This document shows positions 54,422 to 62,430 of a stretch of DNA of 64,000 bases, one piece after another. The translations under genes were made by a program, and so were the position numbers. Origin of the DNA: a bacterium (GTDB taxonomy: Bacteria; Armatimonadota; Zipacnadia; Zipacnadales; Zipacnadaceae); NCBI GenBank assembly GCA_030603495.1, contig JAUVXR010000006.1, positions 1-64,000 of the forward strand, read 5' to 3'. The notes beneath the pieces were generated by a model. That model made no database searches and was not told the origin of the DNA. It was given only the letters and a program-made list of their open reading frames with translations. The first letter of the stretch is position 1. Every line of letters starts with the position of its first letter.

Positions 54422-55495
54422 ATGTCTGTGGCCGTACGAGCCGGATTAGTCGGCGTCGGCCCAGTGGGAGACCGGATCGTAACCTGTCTTAGGGAACGCA
54501 GCTTTCCGCTGGCCCAGTCGCTGCGGGTGATGGCGACCCGCAGTCGTCGCGAGGTGCTCGGTGGTGAGGAGTTCGACGTCCAGGAGACGCGAGCCGAGTT
54601 GCTCGCGGACCTTGATGTGGTCTTCTTCGCCGGGCGCGAGGGCGGCAAGGGTGCCAGCGTCCAGTGGGCGGAGACCGCTATCAACAACGGGGCCTACTGT
54701 ATTGATAACGGCAGCGACTTCCGGCTGGACCCAAATGTGCCGCTGGTCGTTCCCGAAATCAACATGGACACGGTCAACGAGCAGACCAAACTCATTGCCA
54801 GCCCCAACTGCTCGACGATTCAACTGGTCGTCGCGCTGGCGCCGCTGCACCGGGCAGCGGGCATAAAGCGCGTCGTCGCTTCGACCTACCAAGCGGTCAG
54901 CGGCTGGGGGCAGGCGGCCGTCGAGGAGATGGAGCGGCAGTTGCCGAACTGCTTGGGCGGGGATCCGGTGGAATGTGATCCCAGCATCTTCGCCCGGCCC
55001 ATAATGCTCGACTGCATCCCGCATATTGACCGCTTCCTGCCCGATGGCTACACCAAAGAAGAGCTGAAGATGGTCAGCGAGACGCGCAAGATTCTCGACG
55101 AGCCAGATATGCCAATTACCGCCACCGCAGTGCGCGTGCCGATCCCCATCGGCCATAGCGAGTCGGTCAACGTCGAGTTCGAGCGGCCTATCACCCGCGA
55201 GGAAGCAATAGAGATTCTTAGTAAGGCGCCCAGCGTAGTGGTCATTGATGGCCCTACGCTGGATCCCAATGCGCTCGAGCACCGCGACGCGCCGGAGGAG
55301 TTGCAGTATCCGACTGCCGCCGACTTGCGCCAAGACGAATACAAGGATATGGTCCTGGTCGGCCGCATTCGCCAGGATGAGACTATCGAGAACGGCCTGA
55401 ATCTGTGGATCGTGGCCGATAACTTGCGCAAAGGTGCGGCGACCAACGTCGTGCAGATCGCCGAAGCGATGCTGGAGCGAGGGCTGCTAGGGTAG
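54422..55495 (+). CDS. asd: Aspartate-semialdehyde dehydrogenase
   Basis: 357 residues. Makes aspartate semialdehyde from aspartyl phosphate, the branch point to lysine, threonine and methionine. GLVGVGPVGDRIV binds NADPH, the catalytic Cys130 lies in IASPNCSTIQLVVAL and the family's RVPIPIGHSESVNVEF and NLRKGAATNVVQIAE are clear. ATG 54422 follows AGAGG; a GTG three bases upstream is possible. The ribosome site stands just after the palindromic repeat at 54351-54407. Confidence 0.95.
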   Translation: MSVAVRAGLVGVGPVGDRIVTCLRERSFPLAQSLRVMATRSRREVLGGEEFDVQETRAELLADLDVVFFAGREGGKGASVQWAETAINNGAYCIDNGSDFRLDPNVPLVVPEINMDTVNEQTKLIASPNCSTIQLVVALAPLHRAAGIKRVVASTYQAVSGWGQAAVEEMERQLPNCLGGDPVECDPSIFARPIMLDCIPHIDRFLPDGYTKEELKMVSETRKILDEPDMPITATAVRVPIPIGHSESVNVEFERPITREEAIEILSKAPSVVVIDGPTLDPNALEHRDAPEELQYPTAADLRQDEYKDMVLVGRIRQDETIENGLNLWIVADNLRKGAATNVVQIAEAMLERGLLG

Positions 55496-55546
55496 AAGAT
55501 AGGATGCAGGACACGACATACCGGCGAGAGCAGGAGCGCATTAACC

Positions 55547-55640
55547 GGTAGGAGCGACATTCTTGTCGCGACCAGGAAACGGTCCTTCGACAGGCTCAGG
55601 ACAAGCGGGCGGATGTTCCTGCGGAATATTCGCCCCTACA
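55547..55640. repeat. Mosaic of several palindromic intergenic repeats
   Basis: A type B repeat (GGTAGGAGCGACATTCTTGT ending CGCGACC, 55547-55573) is followed by a CCTTCGACAGGCTCAGGACA element (55584-55603) and by GCGGGCGGATGTTCCTGCGG with AATATTCGCCCCTACA (55605-55640), where the two ends GGCGGATxTT / AATATTCGCC are inverse. These are different repeat families placed end to end between asd and argC. Confidence 0.8.
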
Positions 55641-55738
55641 GACGGCAACGACAAGCGCGACGGGCAGTTCGACGAGCTCACCGGAAACGAGACGCCCATC
55701 GTGCCGGTAGATTGCATAGTTGGCGTAAGGAAGTAGCT

Positions 55739-56782
55739 ATGACTAAGATAGGCATACTGGGTGCAGCCGGATACGGCGGCGCCGAGCTAATCAGGCTGCT
55801 ACTGGGGCACTCCGAGGTGGAGATCGTCTACCTGGGCGGGCATACTACCGTGGGCGAGCAGATCGCCGAGCTGTATCCCAATCTGGCCGGCAAGATTGAT
55901 ATGGTCATCGGGGAGAGCGCCGTGCCGCCCGTGGTCGAGCGCGGAGCGGAGGTGCTCTGCTCGGCGTTGCCGCACAAGGTGGGCGCCGATATTGTAGCTG
56001 AGGCGCTCGACAGCGGGCTGAAGGTCATTGATTTCTCCGCAGATTTCCGGTTGAAGGATGTCGCCCAGTACGAGAAGTACTACCAACATCATCCCCACCC
56101 CGAGATGCTGGCCGAGGCCGTCTACGGGCTGCCCGAGCTGCACCGGGAGGAGATCATCCCGGCTCGGCTGGTGGCGGCACCCGGCTGCTTCCCCACCGGC
56201 GCAATCCTGGCACTGGCCCCGGCAGTCGAGGCCGGCCTGATCGGCACCGACGGCATCATCGTGGACAGCAAGACCGGGGTCTCGGGTGCGGGCCGCACCA
56301 ACCTGGATCTGGCCTTCCACTTTCCCGAGATCAACGAATCCCTCAAGGCCTACAAGGTGGCAGAGCACCGCCACACTCCCGAGATTGACCAGGAGCTATC
56401 CCTGCTCAGCGGCCAGCCGCTACAAGTAACCTTCGTCCCCCACCTCATCCCGGTAACGCGCGGGATTCTGACCACCGCCTACGGTCGGCTGCACGAGGGC
56501 ATCTCAGAGAGCCAGGTACGGGATGTCTACGAGCAGTTCTACGCCAACGAACCGTTCGTTATAGTCATGGCGCCCGGTGAGCAGCCCACCACCAAGCAGG
56601 TCAGCGGCTCGAATAACTGCCACATCGGGCTGGTAGTGGCTGAAAAGACAGGCCAGCTTATTGTCACTTCGGTCGTTGACAACCTGATCAAGGGGCTGTC
56701 CGGGTCAGTACTGCAGTGCCTGAACCTGATGATCGACTGCGCCGAGACAACGGCGCTGGAAGCGCCAGCCCTGTGGCCGTAG
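55739..56782 (+). CDS. argC: N-acetyl-gamma-glutamyl-phosphate reductase
   Basis: 347 residues. Third step of arginine synthesis. IGILGAAGYGGAELIRLLLG binds NADPH, the catalytic Cys150 lies in APGCFPTGAI, and GVSGAGRTNLD, HRHTPEIDQEL and VPHLIPVTRGI are typical. ATG 55739 is preceded by AAGGA; the longer frame starting at 55613 would run through repeat DNA and is rejected. argJ follows after 79 bp. Confidence 0.96.
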   Translation: MTKIGILGAAGYGGAELIRLLLGHSEVEIVYLGGHTTVGEQIAELYPNLAGKIDMVIGESAVPPVVERGAEVLCSALPHKVGADIVAEALDSGLKVIDFSADFRLKDVAQYEKYYQHHPHPEMLAEAVYGLPELHREEIIPARLVAAPGCFPTGAILALAPAVEAGLIGTDGIIVDSKTGVSGAGRTNLDLAFHFPEINESLKAYKVAEHRHTPEIDQELSLLSGQPLQVTFVPHLIPVTRGILTTAYGRLHEGISESQVRDVYEQFYANEPFVIVMAPGEQPTTKQVSGSNNCHIGLVVAEKTGQLIVTSVVDNLIKGLSGSVLQCLNLMIDCAETTALEAPALWP

Positions 56783-56861
56783 CAAGACAGGCAAGAGAGC
56801 AGGAGGGACTACAGGCACGAAGTATCGCCCGGAGCTTCTTCCAGTCCCAGGAGAACTAACC

Positions 56862-58103
56862 ATGTCGGCCAACCTGTTTGAGATAATCGAGGGCGGTATT
56901 ACCGCGCCCGAAGGCTTTTCCGGAGCCGGCGTGCACTGCGGCATCAAGCCCGATTCCCTGGACCTGATGCTGCTGCATTCCGAGCCTCGGGCCGCCGCGG
57001 CCGTGACCGTCACGACCAACTCGTTTCGGGCCGCGCCGACCTACATTGCTCAGGAGCACACCGCCGACGGCTGGGCCCATACCGTTGTGGCTAACAGCGG
57101 TAACGCCAATGCCGCCACCGGCGAGTCGGGCATGAGTAACGCACGGCTCATGGCTGAACTGACCGGCCGGGCCCTCGATATCCGGGCCAGAGACGTGATA
57201 GTCTGTTCGACCGGCAAGATCGGCGAGCAGCTGCCCATGGACAGGATCGAGGCGGGCATCGCCCAGGCCGCGGGCCAGCTTACCCGCCAGGACCCCGAGT
57301 CCATCACCCGCGCCATAATGACTACCGATACCTTTCCCAAGATGGTCTCGGTGCAGTTCCCGGTCGGCGGCGTTACGGTCAAGATGGGCGGCATCGCCAA
57401 GGGTGCGGGAATGATCTGCCCACAGATGGCGACGATGCTCTGCTTCCTGACCACCGACCTCGCCATCACGCCCGAGATCTTGAAGACCAGCCTCCAGCAG
57501 ACGGTGCGGCAGTCGTTCAACTGTATCTCGGTGGACGGCTGCATGAGCACCAACGATACGGTGGCAATCCTCGCCAACGGTGTCGCCGGCAATAAGCCAA
57601 TTCTCAGCGATCATTCGCCGGGCTACGAGGCGTTCCTGGCGGCCCTGACCTATGTCACGCAGGAGCTGGCCAAGATGATCGCCCGTGACGGCGAGGGGGC
57701 CACGAAGTTCGTCGAGATCACAGTCGCAGGAGCGAAAGACTGGGAACAGGCCCAGCACATCGCCCGAGCCATTGCCAACTACGACATCCTCAAAACTGCC
57801 ATCTTCGGCGAGGACTTCAACTGGGGACGGATTGCTGCGGCGGTCGGTGCCGCCGACCGAGCCCTTGACCCCAGCACAATTACTATCACCTGGGCAGGAA
57901 TCACCGCGTGGGACCGTGGCAACGTGGCTGAGTTCGACGCCGCCGAGGCTAAGTCCGCAATGCAGGCCGATGAGATCACAATTGAGGTAGACCTGGGCAT
58001 CGGTGAGGCCCAGGCGACGGTCTGGACGTGCGACTTGACGTACGACTACATCAGAGAAAACGCCGGGCCCGATGTGTACGATAGTACAGTGGATAGTAGA
58101 TAG
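56862..58103 (+). CDS. argJ: Bifunctional ornithine acetyltransferase/N-acetylglutamate synthase
   Basis: 413 residues, the usual size. ArgJ cleaves itself before a Thr and then recycles the acetyl group from acetylornithine to glutamate. The cleavage motif is GAGMICPQMATMLCFLTTD with Thr191; NSGNANAATGESGMSNAR and FNCISVDGCMSTND are conserved. AGGAGAAC precedes the ATG. Together with argC it gives part of the cyclic arginine route; argB and argD are not in this window. Confidence 0.96.
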   Translation: MSANLFEIIEGGITAPEGFSGAGVHCGIKPDSLDLMLLHSEPRAAAAVTVTTNSFRAAPTYIAQEHTADGWAHTVVANSGNANAATGESGMSNARLMAELTGRALDIRARDVIVCSTGKIGEQLPMDRIEAGIAQAAGQLTRQDPESITRAIMTTDTFPKMVSVQFPVGGVTVKMGGIAKGAGMICPQMATMLCFLTTDLAITPEILKTSLQQTVRQSFNCISVDGCMSTNDTVAILANGVAGNKPILSDHSPGYEAFLAALTYVTQELAKMIARDGEGATKFVEITVAGAKDWEQAQHIARAIANYDILKTAIFGEDFNWGRIAAAVGAADRALDPSTITITWAGITAWDRGNVAEFDAAEAKSAMQADEITIEVDLGIGEAQATVWTCDLTYDYIRENAGPDVYDSTVDSR

Positions 58104-58137
58104 TGGACAGGAAACGACACAGAGCAACACGAATTGG

Positions 58138-58191
58138 TAGGAGCGACATTTCATCCGCCGTAGCTTGAGCGAAGGCGGGTCTTGTCGCGAC
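58138..58191. repeat. Type B repeat interrupted by another repeat
   Basis: TAGGAGCGACATT (58138-58150) and CTTGTCGCGAC (58181-58191) are the two parts of the type B repeat seen intact at 49990 and 55547. Between them stand exactly 30 bases (58151-58180) starting TCATCCGCCGTAGCTTGAGC and ending GAAGGCGGGT, themselves a CCGCC/GGCGG palindrome of another common type. This is a nested insertion. Confidence 0.85.
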
Positions 58192-58232
58192 TAAGAACCG
58201 GGGTTCGTGAAGCTCGCCCCAGCCGTGCTCCC

Positions 58233-58348
58233 GGTAGGACAGGCGTCTCGCCTGTCCAGACTTACTGTGGGGCCACCCTGGCAGCTATGGTACACAGGGT
58301 GGATGCCTGTCTCATCTAACCAGCGACAGGCGGGACGCCTGTCGTACC
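58233..58348. repeat. Type A repeat pair with internal hairpin
   Basis: A left half GGTAGGACAGGCGTCTCGCC (58233-58252) with TGTCC, and a right half GCGACAGGCGGGACGCCTGT (58323-58342) with CGTACC, flank about 65 bp that hold CCACCCTG (58273-58280) and CAGGGTGG (58295-58302), an extra hairpin. The right end reaches to 20 bases before the ThuA-like start. Confidence 0.85.
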
Positions 58349-58368
58349 GAATGAGAAGGAGAGAAGTC

Positions 58369-59115
58369 ATGGCAACAATCCGCGTTACGGTCTGGAACGA
58401 ATTCCGCCACGAAAAAGAGAAAGACGCCGTCAAGAGCGTCTACCCCGACGGTATGCACGAGGCTATTGCCGCATATCTGGGCCAGCGGCCCGGCTTGACG
58501 GTGGGGACGGCCACCCTCGATGAGCCCGAGCACGGGCTGACTGAGGAGGTGCTCGCCGAGACGGATGTGCTGATCTGGTGGGGACATTCAGCTCACGCCG
58601 AGGTTCAGGATGAGATCGTGGACCGCGTCCAGGCGCGCATTCTCGACGGGATGGGCCTGATCGTGTTGCACTCTGGGCACTTCTCCAAGATCTTCAAGCG
58701 TATGATGGGCAGTTCCTGTGCCCTCAAATGGCGCGAAGTGGCGGAAAAGGAACGACTCTGGGTGGTCAATCCTGTCCACCCCATCACCCAGGGGCTGGGG
58801 CCGCACATCGAACTGCCCCATACCGAGATGTACGGTGAGCCGTTTGATATCCCCACACCCGACAAAGTCATCTTCATCAGTTGGTTCGCGGGCGGCGAGG
58901 TCTTCCGCAGCGGCTGTACCTGGACTCGGGGCAAGGGCAATATCTTCTACTTCCGCCCCGGCCACGAGACCTTCCCCATCTTCCACAATCCCGAAATCCT
59001 CAAGGTCATCGAAAACGCCGTGCGCTGGGCGGCCTTCGCCGGCAGTACGGAAGTTGACATGTCGGTCGGCAATGTCCCACCGCTCGAGGACCTGTCCGCC
59101 AGGAAGGGACAGTGA
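58369..59115 (+). CDS. ThuA-like (glutamine-amidotransferase fold) protein
   Basis: 248 residues. The whole chain matches ThuA/trehalose-utilisation proteins ([78 protein letters not shown]), which are linked to sugar uptake and oxidation. The start is ATG 58369 with AAGGAGAG upstream; the longer frame to 58207 just translates the repeat. It stands alone between repeats and a PEP-CTERM gene. Confidence 0.85.
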   Translation: MATIRVTVWNEFRHEKEKDAVKSVYPDGMHEAIAAYLGQRPGLTVGTATLDEPEHGLTEEVLAETDVLIWWGHSAHAEVQDEIVDRVQARILDGMGLIVLHSGHFSKIFKRMMGSSCALKWREVAEKERLWVVNPVHPITQGLGPHIELPHTEMYGEPFDIPTPDKVIFISWFAGGEVFRSGCTWTRGKGNIFYFRPGHETFPIFHNPEILKVIENAVRWAAFAGSTEVDMSVGNVPPLEDLSARKGQ

Positions 59116-59326
59116 TGGATCAGAGCAAGCCAGGTTAGTTTCAGGTTCACGCACAGAAGGTTTTCCGAGGGTTCCGGTTTACTGGCCCTGCTCGTCCGTG
59201 TCAAGTCCTACGAGCGGGAACTTGCAGTGGATTCGACGAATGTCAAACTAACCAGAGGCAAGTGGGGAATCCCAGCTGAGCAAACCAGGTTGAAGGAGGA
59301 GTTCTTGCGGACGCGGGGAAACTTAC
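59116..59326. other. Intergenic stretch without a visible gene
   Basis: I find no coding frame, repeat or RNA signal here. A promoter follows at 59327. Confidence 0.5.
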
Positions 59327-59355
59327 TTGCAGTTCAGGGCCTGCTCTGATATACT
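59327..59355 (+). promoter_or_regulatory. Promoter of the PEP-CTERM gene
   Basis: TTGCAG (59327-59332) and TATACT (59350-59355), 17-bp spacing. Start near 59362, about 54 nt before the ATG at 59416. Confidence 0.7.
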
Positions 59356-59415
59356 GCTATCAACCTCGTAGTACGAGAGCACCGACCGGGCCGAATCGTC
59401 GAGCGAGGATTGGTC

Positions 59416-60372
59416 ATGCGATGCACATGGGTGTTGGTGATTGTAGCTCTGATGTGGCTGGGCGCTAGCCTCGCTCAGGCAGATGTTCGCTCTGATGCCA
59501 CCGCTTGGCCTTACCCCGTCAACCAGCTTATCGACAGCACCTACGACGACTACGACCCGCAAATCCACAACGGCCAGGTTGCCTGGGAGGGCTACGGAGG
59601 CGGATGGGACCTCGAAATTTTCTTCTGGGATGGCACTTTCGACGGCGAGGGTAACCCTACTGGCATCGCCCCGCTTACCAACAACAGCTACGACGATTAC
59701 GACCCGCAAATCCACAATGGCCAGGTTGCCTGGCATGGCAAAGAAGGCGGCAGCGACTACGAGGTCTTCTACTACGACGGCACCAGCACCACCCAGCTTA
59801 CCAACAACGCCTACACCGATTGGTACCCGCAAATCCACAACGGCCAGGTTACCTGGTATGGCTACGACGGCAACGACTTCCAAATTTTCTTCTGGGATGG
59901 CACTTTCGACGGCGAGGGTAACCCTACTGGCACCACCCCGCTTACTGCCAACAGCTACGCCGATTACTACCCGGAAATCCACAATGGCCAGATTACCTGG
60001 TATGGGGAAGAAGGCGGCAACGACGCCGAGATCTTCTATTATAACGGGACCAGCACCACGCAGCTTACTACCAACAGCTACTACGATGCCGACCCGCAAA
60101 TCCACAACGGCCAGATTACCTGGTGGGGCTACGACGGCAGCGACTACGAAATCTTTTACTGGGACGGCAGCACTATCTACCAGGTAACGGACAACACGTG
60201 GGACGACCGGTCCCCGCAGATTTGGAATAGTCAGATTACCTGGTGCAGTAGGGTGAACGATGGTGATTGGAAGATAATGGAGGCGCACATCCCCGAGCCG
60301 ACCACCATCGCCCTCTTTGGACTGGGGCTACTTGGCCTGGGCGCGAAGCTGCGCCGGCGCCGCCAGAGTTGA
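59416..60372 (+). CDS. PEP-CTERM surface protein with beta-propeller-like repeats
   Basis: 318 residues from ATG 59416, which has GAGGA six bases before it. A signal peptide (about 1-22) precedes six repeat units of 40-49 residues with the pattern DYDPQIHNGQVxWxGYxGxxxEIFxxDG, alternating long (FFWDGTFDGEGNPTG) and short (YYDGTSTTQLT) forms, like blades of a TolB-type propeller. The C-terminus IPEPTTIALFGLGLLGLGAK plus LRRRRQS is a PEP-CTERM sorting signal: Pro-Glu-Pro, membrane helix, basic end. Exosortase removes it at the surface; no exosortase gene is in this window. The repeats are nearly identical in DNA sequence, a sign of recent duplication. Confidence 0.9.
   Translation: MRCTWVLVIVALMWLGASLAQADVRSDATAWPYPVNQLIDSTYDDYDPQIHNGQVAWEGYGGGWDLEIFFWDGTFDGEGNPTGIAPLTNNSYDDYDPQIHNGQVAWHGKEGGSDYEVFYYDGTSTTQLTNNAYTDWYPQIHNGQVTWYGYDGNDFQIFFWDGTFDGEGNPTGTTPLTANSYADYYPEIHNGQITWYGEEGGNDAEIFYYNGTSTTQLTTNSYYDADPQIHNGQITWWGYDGSDYEIFYWDGSTIYQVTDNTWDDRSPQIWNSQITWCSRVNDGDWKIMEAHIPEPTTIALFGLGLLGLGAKLRRRRQS
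59561..60218 (+). repeat. Tandem in-frame repeats of the PEP-CTERM gene
   Basis: The segment AAATCCACAA(C/T)GGCCAG recurs at 59561, 59708, 59831, 59975 and 60098, with a degraded sixth copy near 60218. Spacings of 147, 123, 144, 123 and 120 bp show that a two-unit block of about 270 bp was duplicated. Confidence 0.85.
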
Positions 60373-60457
60373 GCGAGCCGGTTCACCTAAGCAACCAAGC
60401 AGTCCCCTGAAAAGGGCTCGACAATGCGCCACCCCAGAGCCACCAGGTATAATCCGC

Positions 60458-60486
60458 TTGACTTCTGGGTATCCATAGGCTATAAT
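60458..60486 (+). promoter_or_regulatory. Promoter of the leuA leader
   Basis: TTGACT (60458-60463) and TATAAT (60481-60486), 17-bp spacing. Start near 60493. Confidence 0.75.
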
Positions 60487-60492
60487 CCGGTC

Positions 60493-60799
60493 AAATTGAA
60501 GCTGCAAAGACGATGACGGGGAGTAGTAGGCGCGGGGAGGATAACAGAGAGGTCGCTCCTGGCTGAAAGGCGACTATCCGAAGCGCACTGAAACTCGCCC
60601 CCGAGTCGCGGGCTGAACCGGCCCTCACTAGGCCCAAGTAGGTACCGACGGAGTTCCCGCCGTTACAAGGGAAGCGGTATCGGAGAGTTGTTGCTCTCCC
60701 GTGCCGTACAGAGCGGGCCGCTTCGGCGGCCAATTAGAGTGGTACCGCGGATTGCTTAGGTCTTCCGTCTCTTAAGAGATGGGAGGCTTTTTCGTTTTT
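60493..60799 (+). promoter_or_regulatory. T-box leader of leuA
   Basis: About 300 nt. The T-box sequence AGAGTGGTACCGCGG is at 60736-60750, with UGGU placed to pair with a tRNA ACCA end. It is followed by a 12-bp terminator stem (GTCTTCCGTCTC 60760-60771, GAGATGGGAGGC 60776-60787) and TTTTT (60788-60792). Stem I features GATGACGGGGAGTAGT and AGAGAGG lie near 60512-60552. A CTC at 60594-60596 is the likely leucine specifier. Uncharged tRNA-Leu would prevent termination and turn leuA on. Confidence 0.85.
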
Positions 60800-60838
60800 G
60801 GTACTCTATTTGCTGCAGCAATACAGGAGGAGATGAAG

Positions 60839-62353
60839 ATGCCCAGAGTAATCAGAATCTTCGACACAACCCTGCGTGACGGTGAGCAGTCACCCGGCGC
60901 CAGCCTGAGCGTAGATGAAAAGATAGCGATAGCCCACCAGCTCGCCGCGCTTAACGTGGATATCATCGAGGCCGGCTTTCCCATCTCGTCGCCGGAGGAC
61001 TTCGAGGCGGTGCGCCGTGTGGCTATCGAGGTACAGGGGCCGGTGATCTGCGGCCTGGCCCGCACGATGCCGGAAGACATTGACTGCAGTTGGGAGGCGG
61101 TGAAGGAGTCAGAGCGCCCGCGCATCCACACTTTTGTCAGCACCTCGAAGATTCACTTGGAAACGACCCTCAAGAAGACAGCCGCCGAGGTGCTGGAGAT
61201 AGCGGTGACCGAGGTGCGCCATGCGCGGGAGCTGTGTCCAGACGTAGAATTCTCGCCGATGGATGCCACCCGCACCGACCTGGACTACCTGGCCGAGATC
61301 GTCCAGGCGACGATCGAGGCAGGGGCGACGACCGTCAATATTCCCGACACCGTCGGCTACGCCACTCCCTGGGAGATGCATGATACGATCACTTACCTGT
61401 TCGAGCACGTCGCCAACATTGACCAATGCACTATCAGCGTGCATTGCCACGACGACCTGGGTATGTCCGTAGCGAACTCCCTGGCGGCGGTGAAGGCGGG
61501 CGCTGGCCAGGTGGAGTGCACTATCAACGGGATGGGCGAACGCGCGGGCAATGCCTCGCTGGAGGAGATCGTGATGGCACTGCATACGCGCGGCGCGGAG
61601 CTCGATGCCACGACCAACGCCTGCACCCAGCAGATCACAAAAACCTCGCGGATGGTCTCGAACCTGACCGGCTTCGTCGTCCAGCCCAACAAGGCGATTG
61701 TGGGCGAGAACGCCTTCGCCCACGAATCCGGTATCCATCAGCACGGCGTGATTATGGACCGGCAGACCTACGAGATAATGCGGCCCGAGGACGTAGGCCT
61801 CAGCGAGAGTGTATTGACCTTGGGACGGCGCTCGGGCCGCCACGGACTGCGCCAGCGTCTCGAGGAGTTGGGTTATAAGGTTCACGACGACCAGATTGAC
61901 GCGATTTACGAGCGTTTCCTCAGGATCGCCGACAAGAAGAAGCAGGTCTATGACGAGGACTTGCAGATGATAATGCACGAAGCAACGACACAGGTGCCCG
62001 AGATCTGGGAACTGATCAGCGTGGAGACTACGTCCGGCGGCACGCCCACCGCCACGATGACGCTGCGCAAGGAGGGTGAAACGCATACCGATGCGGCCAC
62101 CGGCAACGGGCCCGTGGACGCCGCCTACCAGGCGATAGAGCGGATTACCGGCGTTAGCCTGACGCTAGATGACTACTCACTGCGCAGCATCAGCACCGGT
62201 AAGGACGCTATCGGCGAGGCGACGGTGAAGGTCCGGCGCAACGGACAGGAGGTCATCGGCAAGGCCAGCAGTACCGACATCATCGAGGCCAGCGCGAAGG
62301 CCTACCTGAACGCGGTCAACCGCCTGCTGGTCAAGGAGAACCAGGCGAAATAG
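60839..62353 (+). CDS. leuA: 2-isopropylmalate synthase
   Basis: 504 residues. First committed step of leucine synthesis: acetyl-CoA plus 2-ketoisovalerate. The TIM barrel has DTTLRDGEQSPGASLS, metal-binding HCHDDLGMSVANS and NGMGERAGNASLEE, followed by HESGIHQHGV, and a C-terminal leucine-feedback domain from about residue 385. AGGAGG lies 8 bases before ATG 60839; an ATG six bases upstream is only 2 bases from it. Control by the T-box in front. Confidence 0.96.
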   Translation: MPRVIRIFDTTLRDGEQSPGASLSVDEKIAIAHQLAALNVDIIEAGFPISSPEDFEAVRRVAIEVQGPVICGLARTMPEDIDCSWEAVKESERPRIHTFVSTSKIHLETTLKKTAAEVLEIAVTEVRHARELCPDVEFSPMDATRTDLDYLAEIVQATIEAGATTVNIPDTVGYATPWEMHDTITYLFEHVANIDQCTISVHCHDDLGMSVANSLAAVKAGAGQVECTINGMGERAGNASLEEIVMALHTRGAELDATTNACTQQITKTSRMVSNLTGFVVQPNKAIVGENAFAHESGIHQHGVIMDRQTYEIMRPEDVGLSESVLTLGRRSGRHGLRQRLEELGYKVHDDQIDAIYERFLRIADKKKQVYDEDLQMIMHEATTQVPEIWELISVETTSGGTPTATMTLRKEGETHTDAATGNGPVDAAYQAIERITGVSLTLDDYSLRSISTGKDAIGEATVKVRRNGQEVIGKASSTDIIEASAKAYLNAVNRLLVKENQAK

Positions 62354-62357
62354 GCAC

Positions 62358-62393
62358 AGAGGGCAGCGGGCAGCGCGTCGGCCGCTGCCCTCT
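62358..62393 (+). terminator. Terminator of leuA
   Basis: AGAGGGCAGCGG (62358-62369) pairs perfectly with CCGCTGCCCTCT (62382-62393), loop 12 nt, 5 bases past the leuA stop. The T-run is short (TCTT). Confidence 0.6.
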
Positions 62394-62421
62394 TGCCAAA
62401 AAGCCGCTTATGTCGTAGAAT
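62393..62421 (+). promoter_or_regulatory. Promoter that would give a nearly leaderless murC message
   Basis: TTGCCA (62393-62398) and TAGAAT (62416-62421), 17-bp spacing. Start of transcription would be near 62428, three bases before the ATG at 62431, and no ribosome site stands before that ATG. Confidence 0.55.
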
Positions 62422-62430
62422 ACCAGCGTC

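Noticed and set aside
55613-55738. N-terminal extension of ArgC
   Set aside because: Arg-rich translation of repeat DNA; the normal start is at 55739.
58207-58368. N-terminal extension of the ThuA-like protein
   Set aside because: It translates the type A repeat (VGQASRLS-type residues), a known artefact; the ATG at 58369 has a ribosome site.
59561-60218. Regular repeats resembling a CRISPR array
   Set aside because: The repeats lie in frame inside a protein and have unequal coding spacers.
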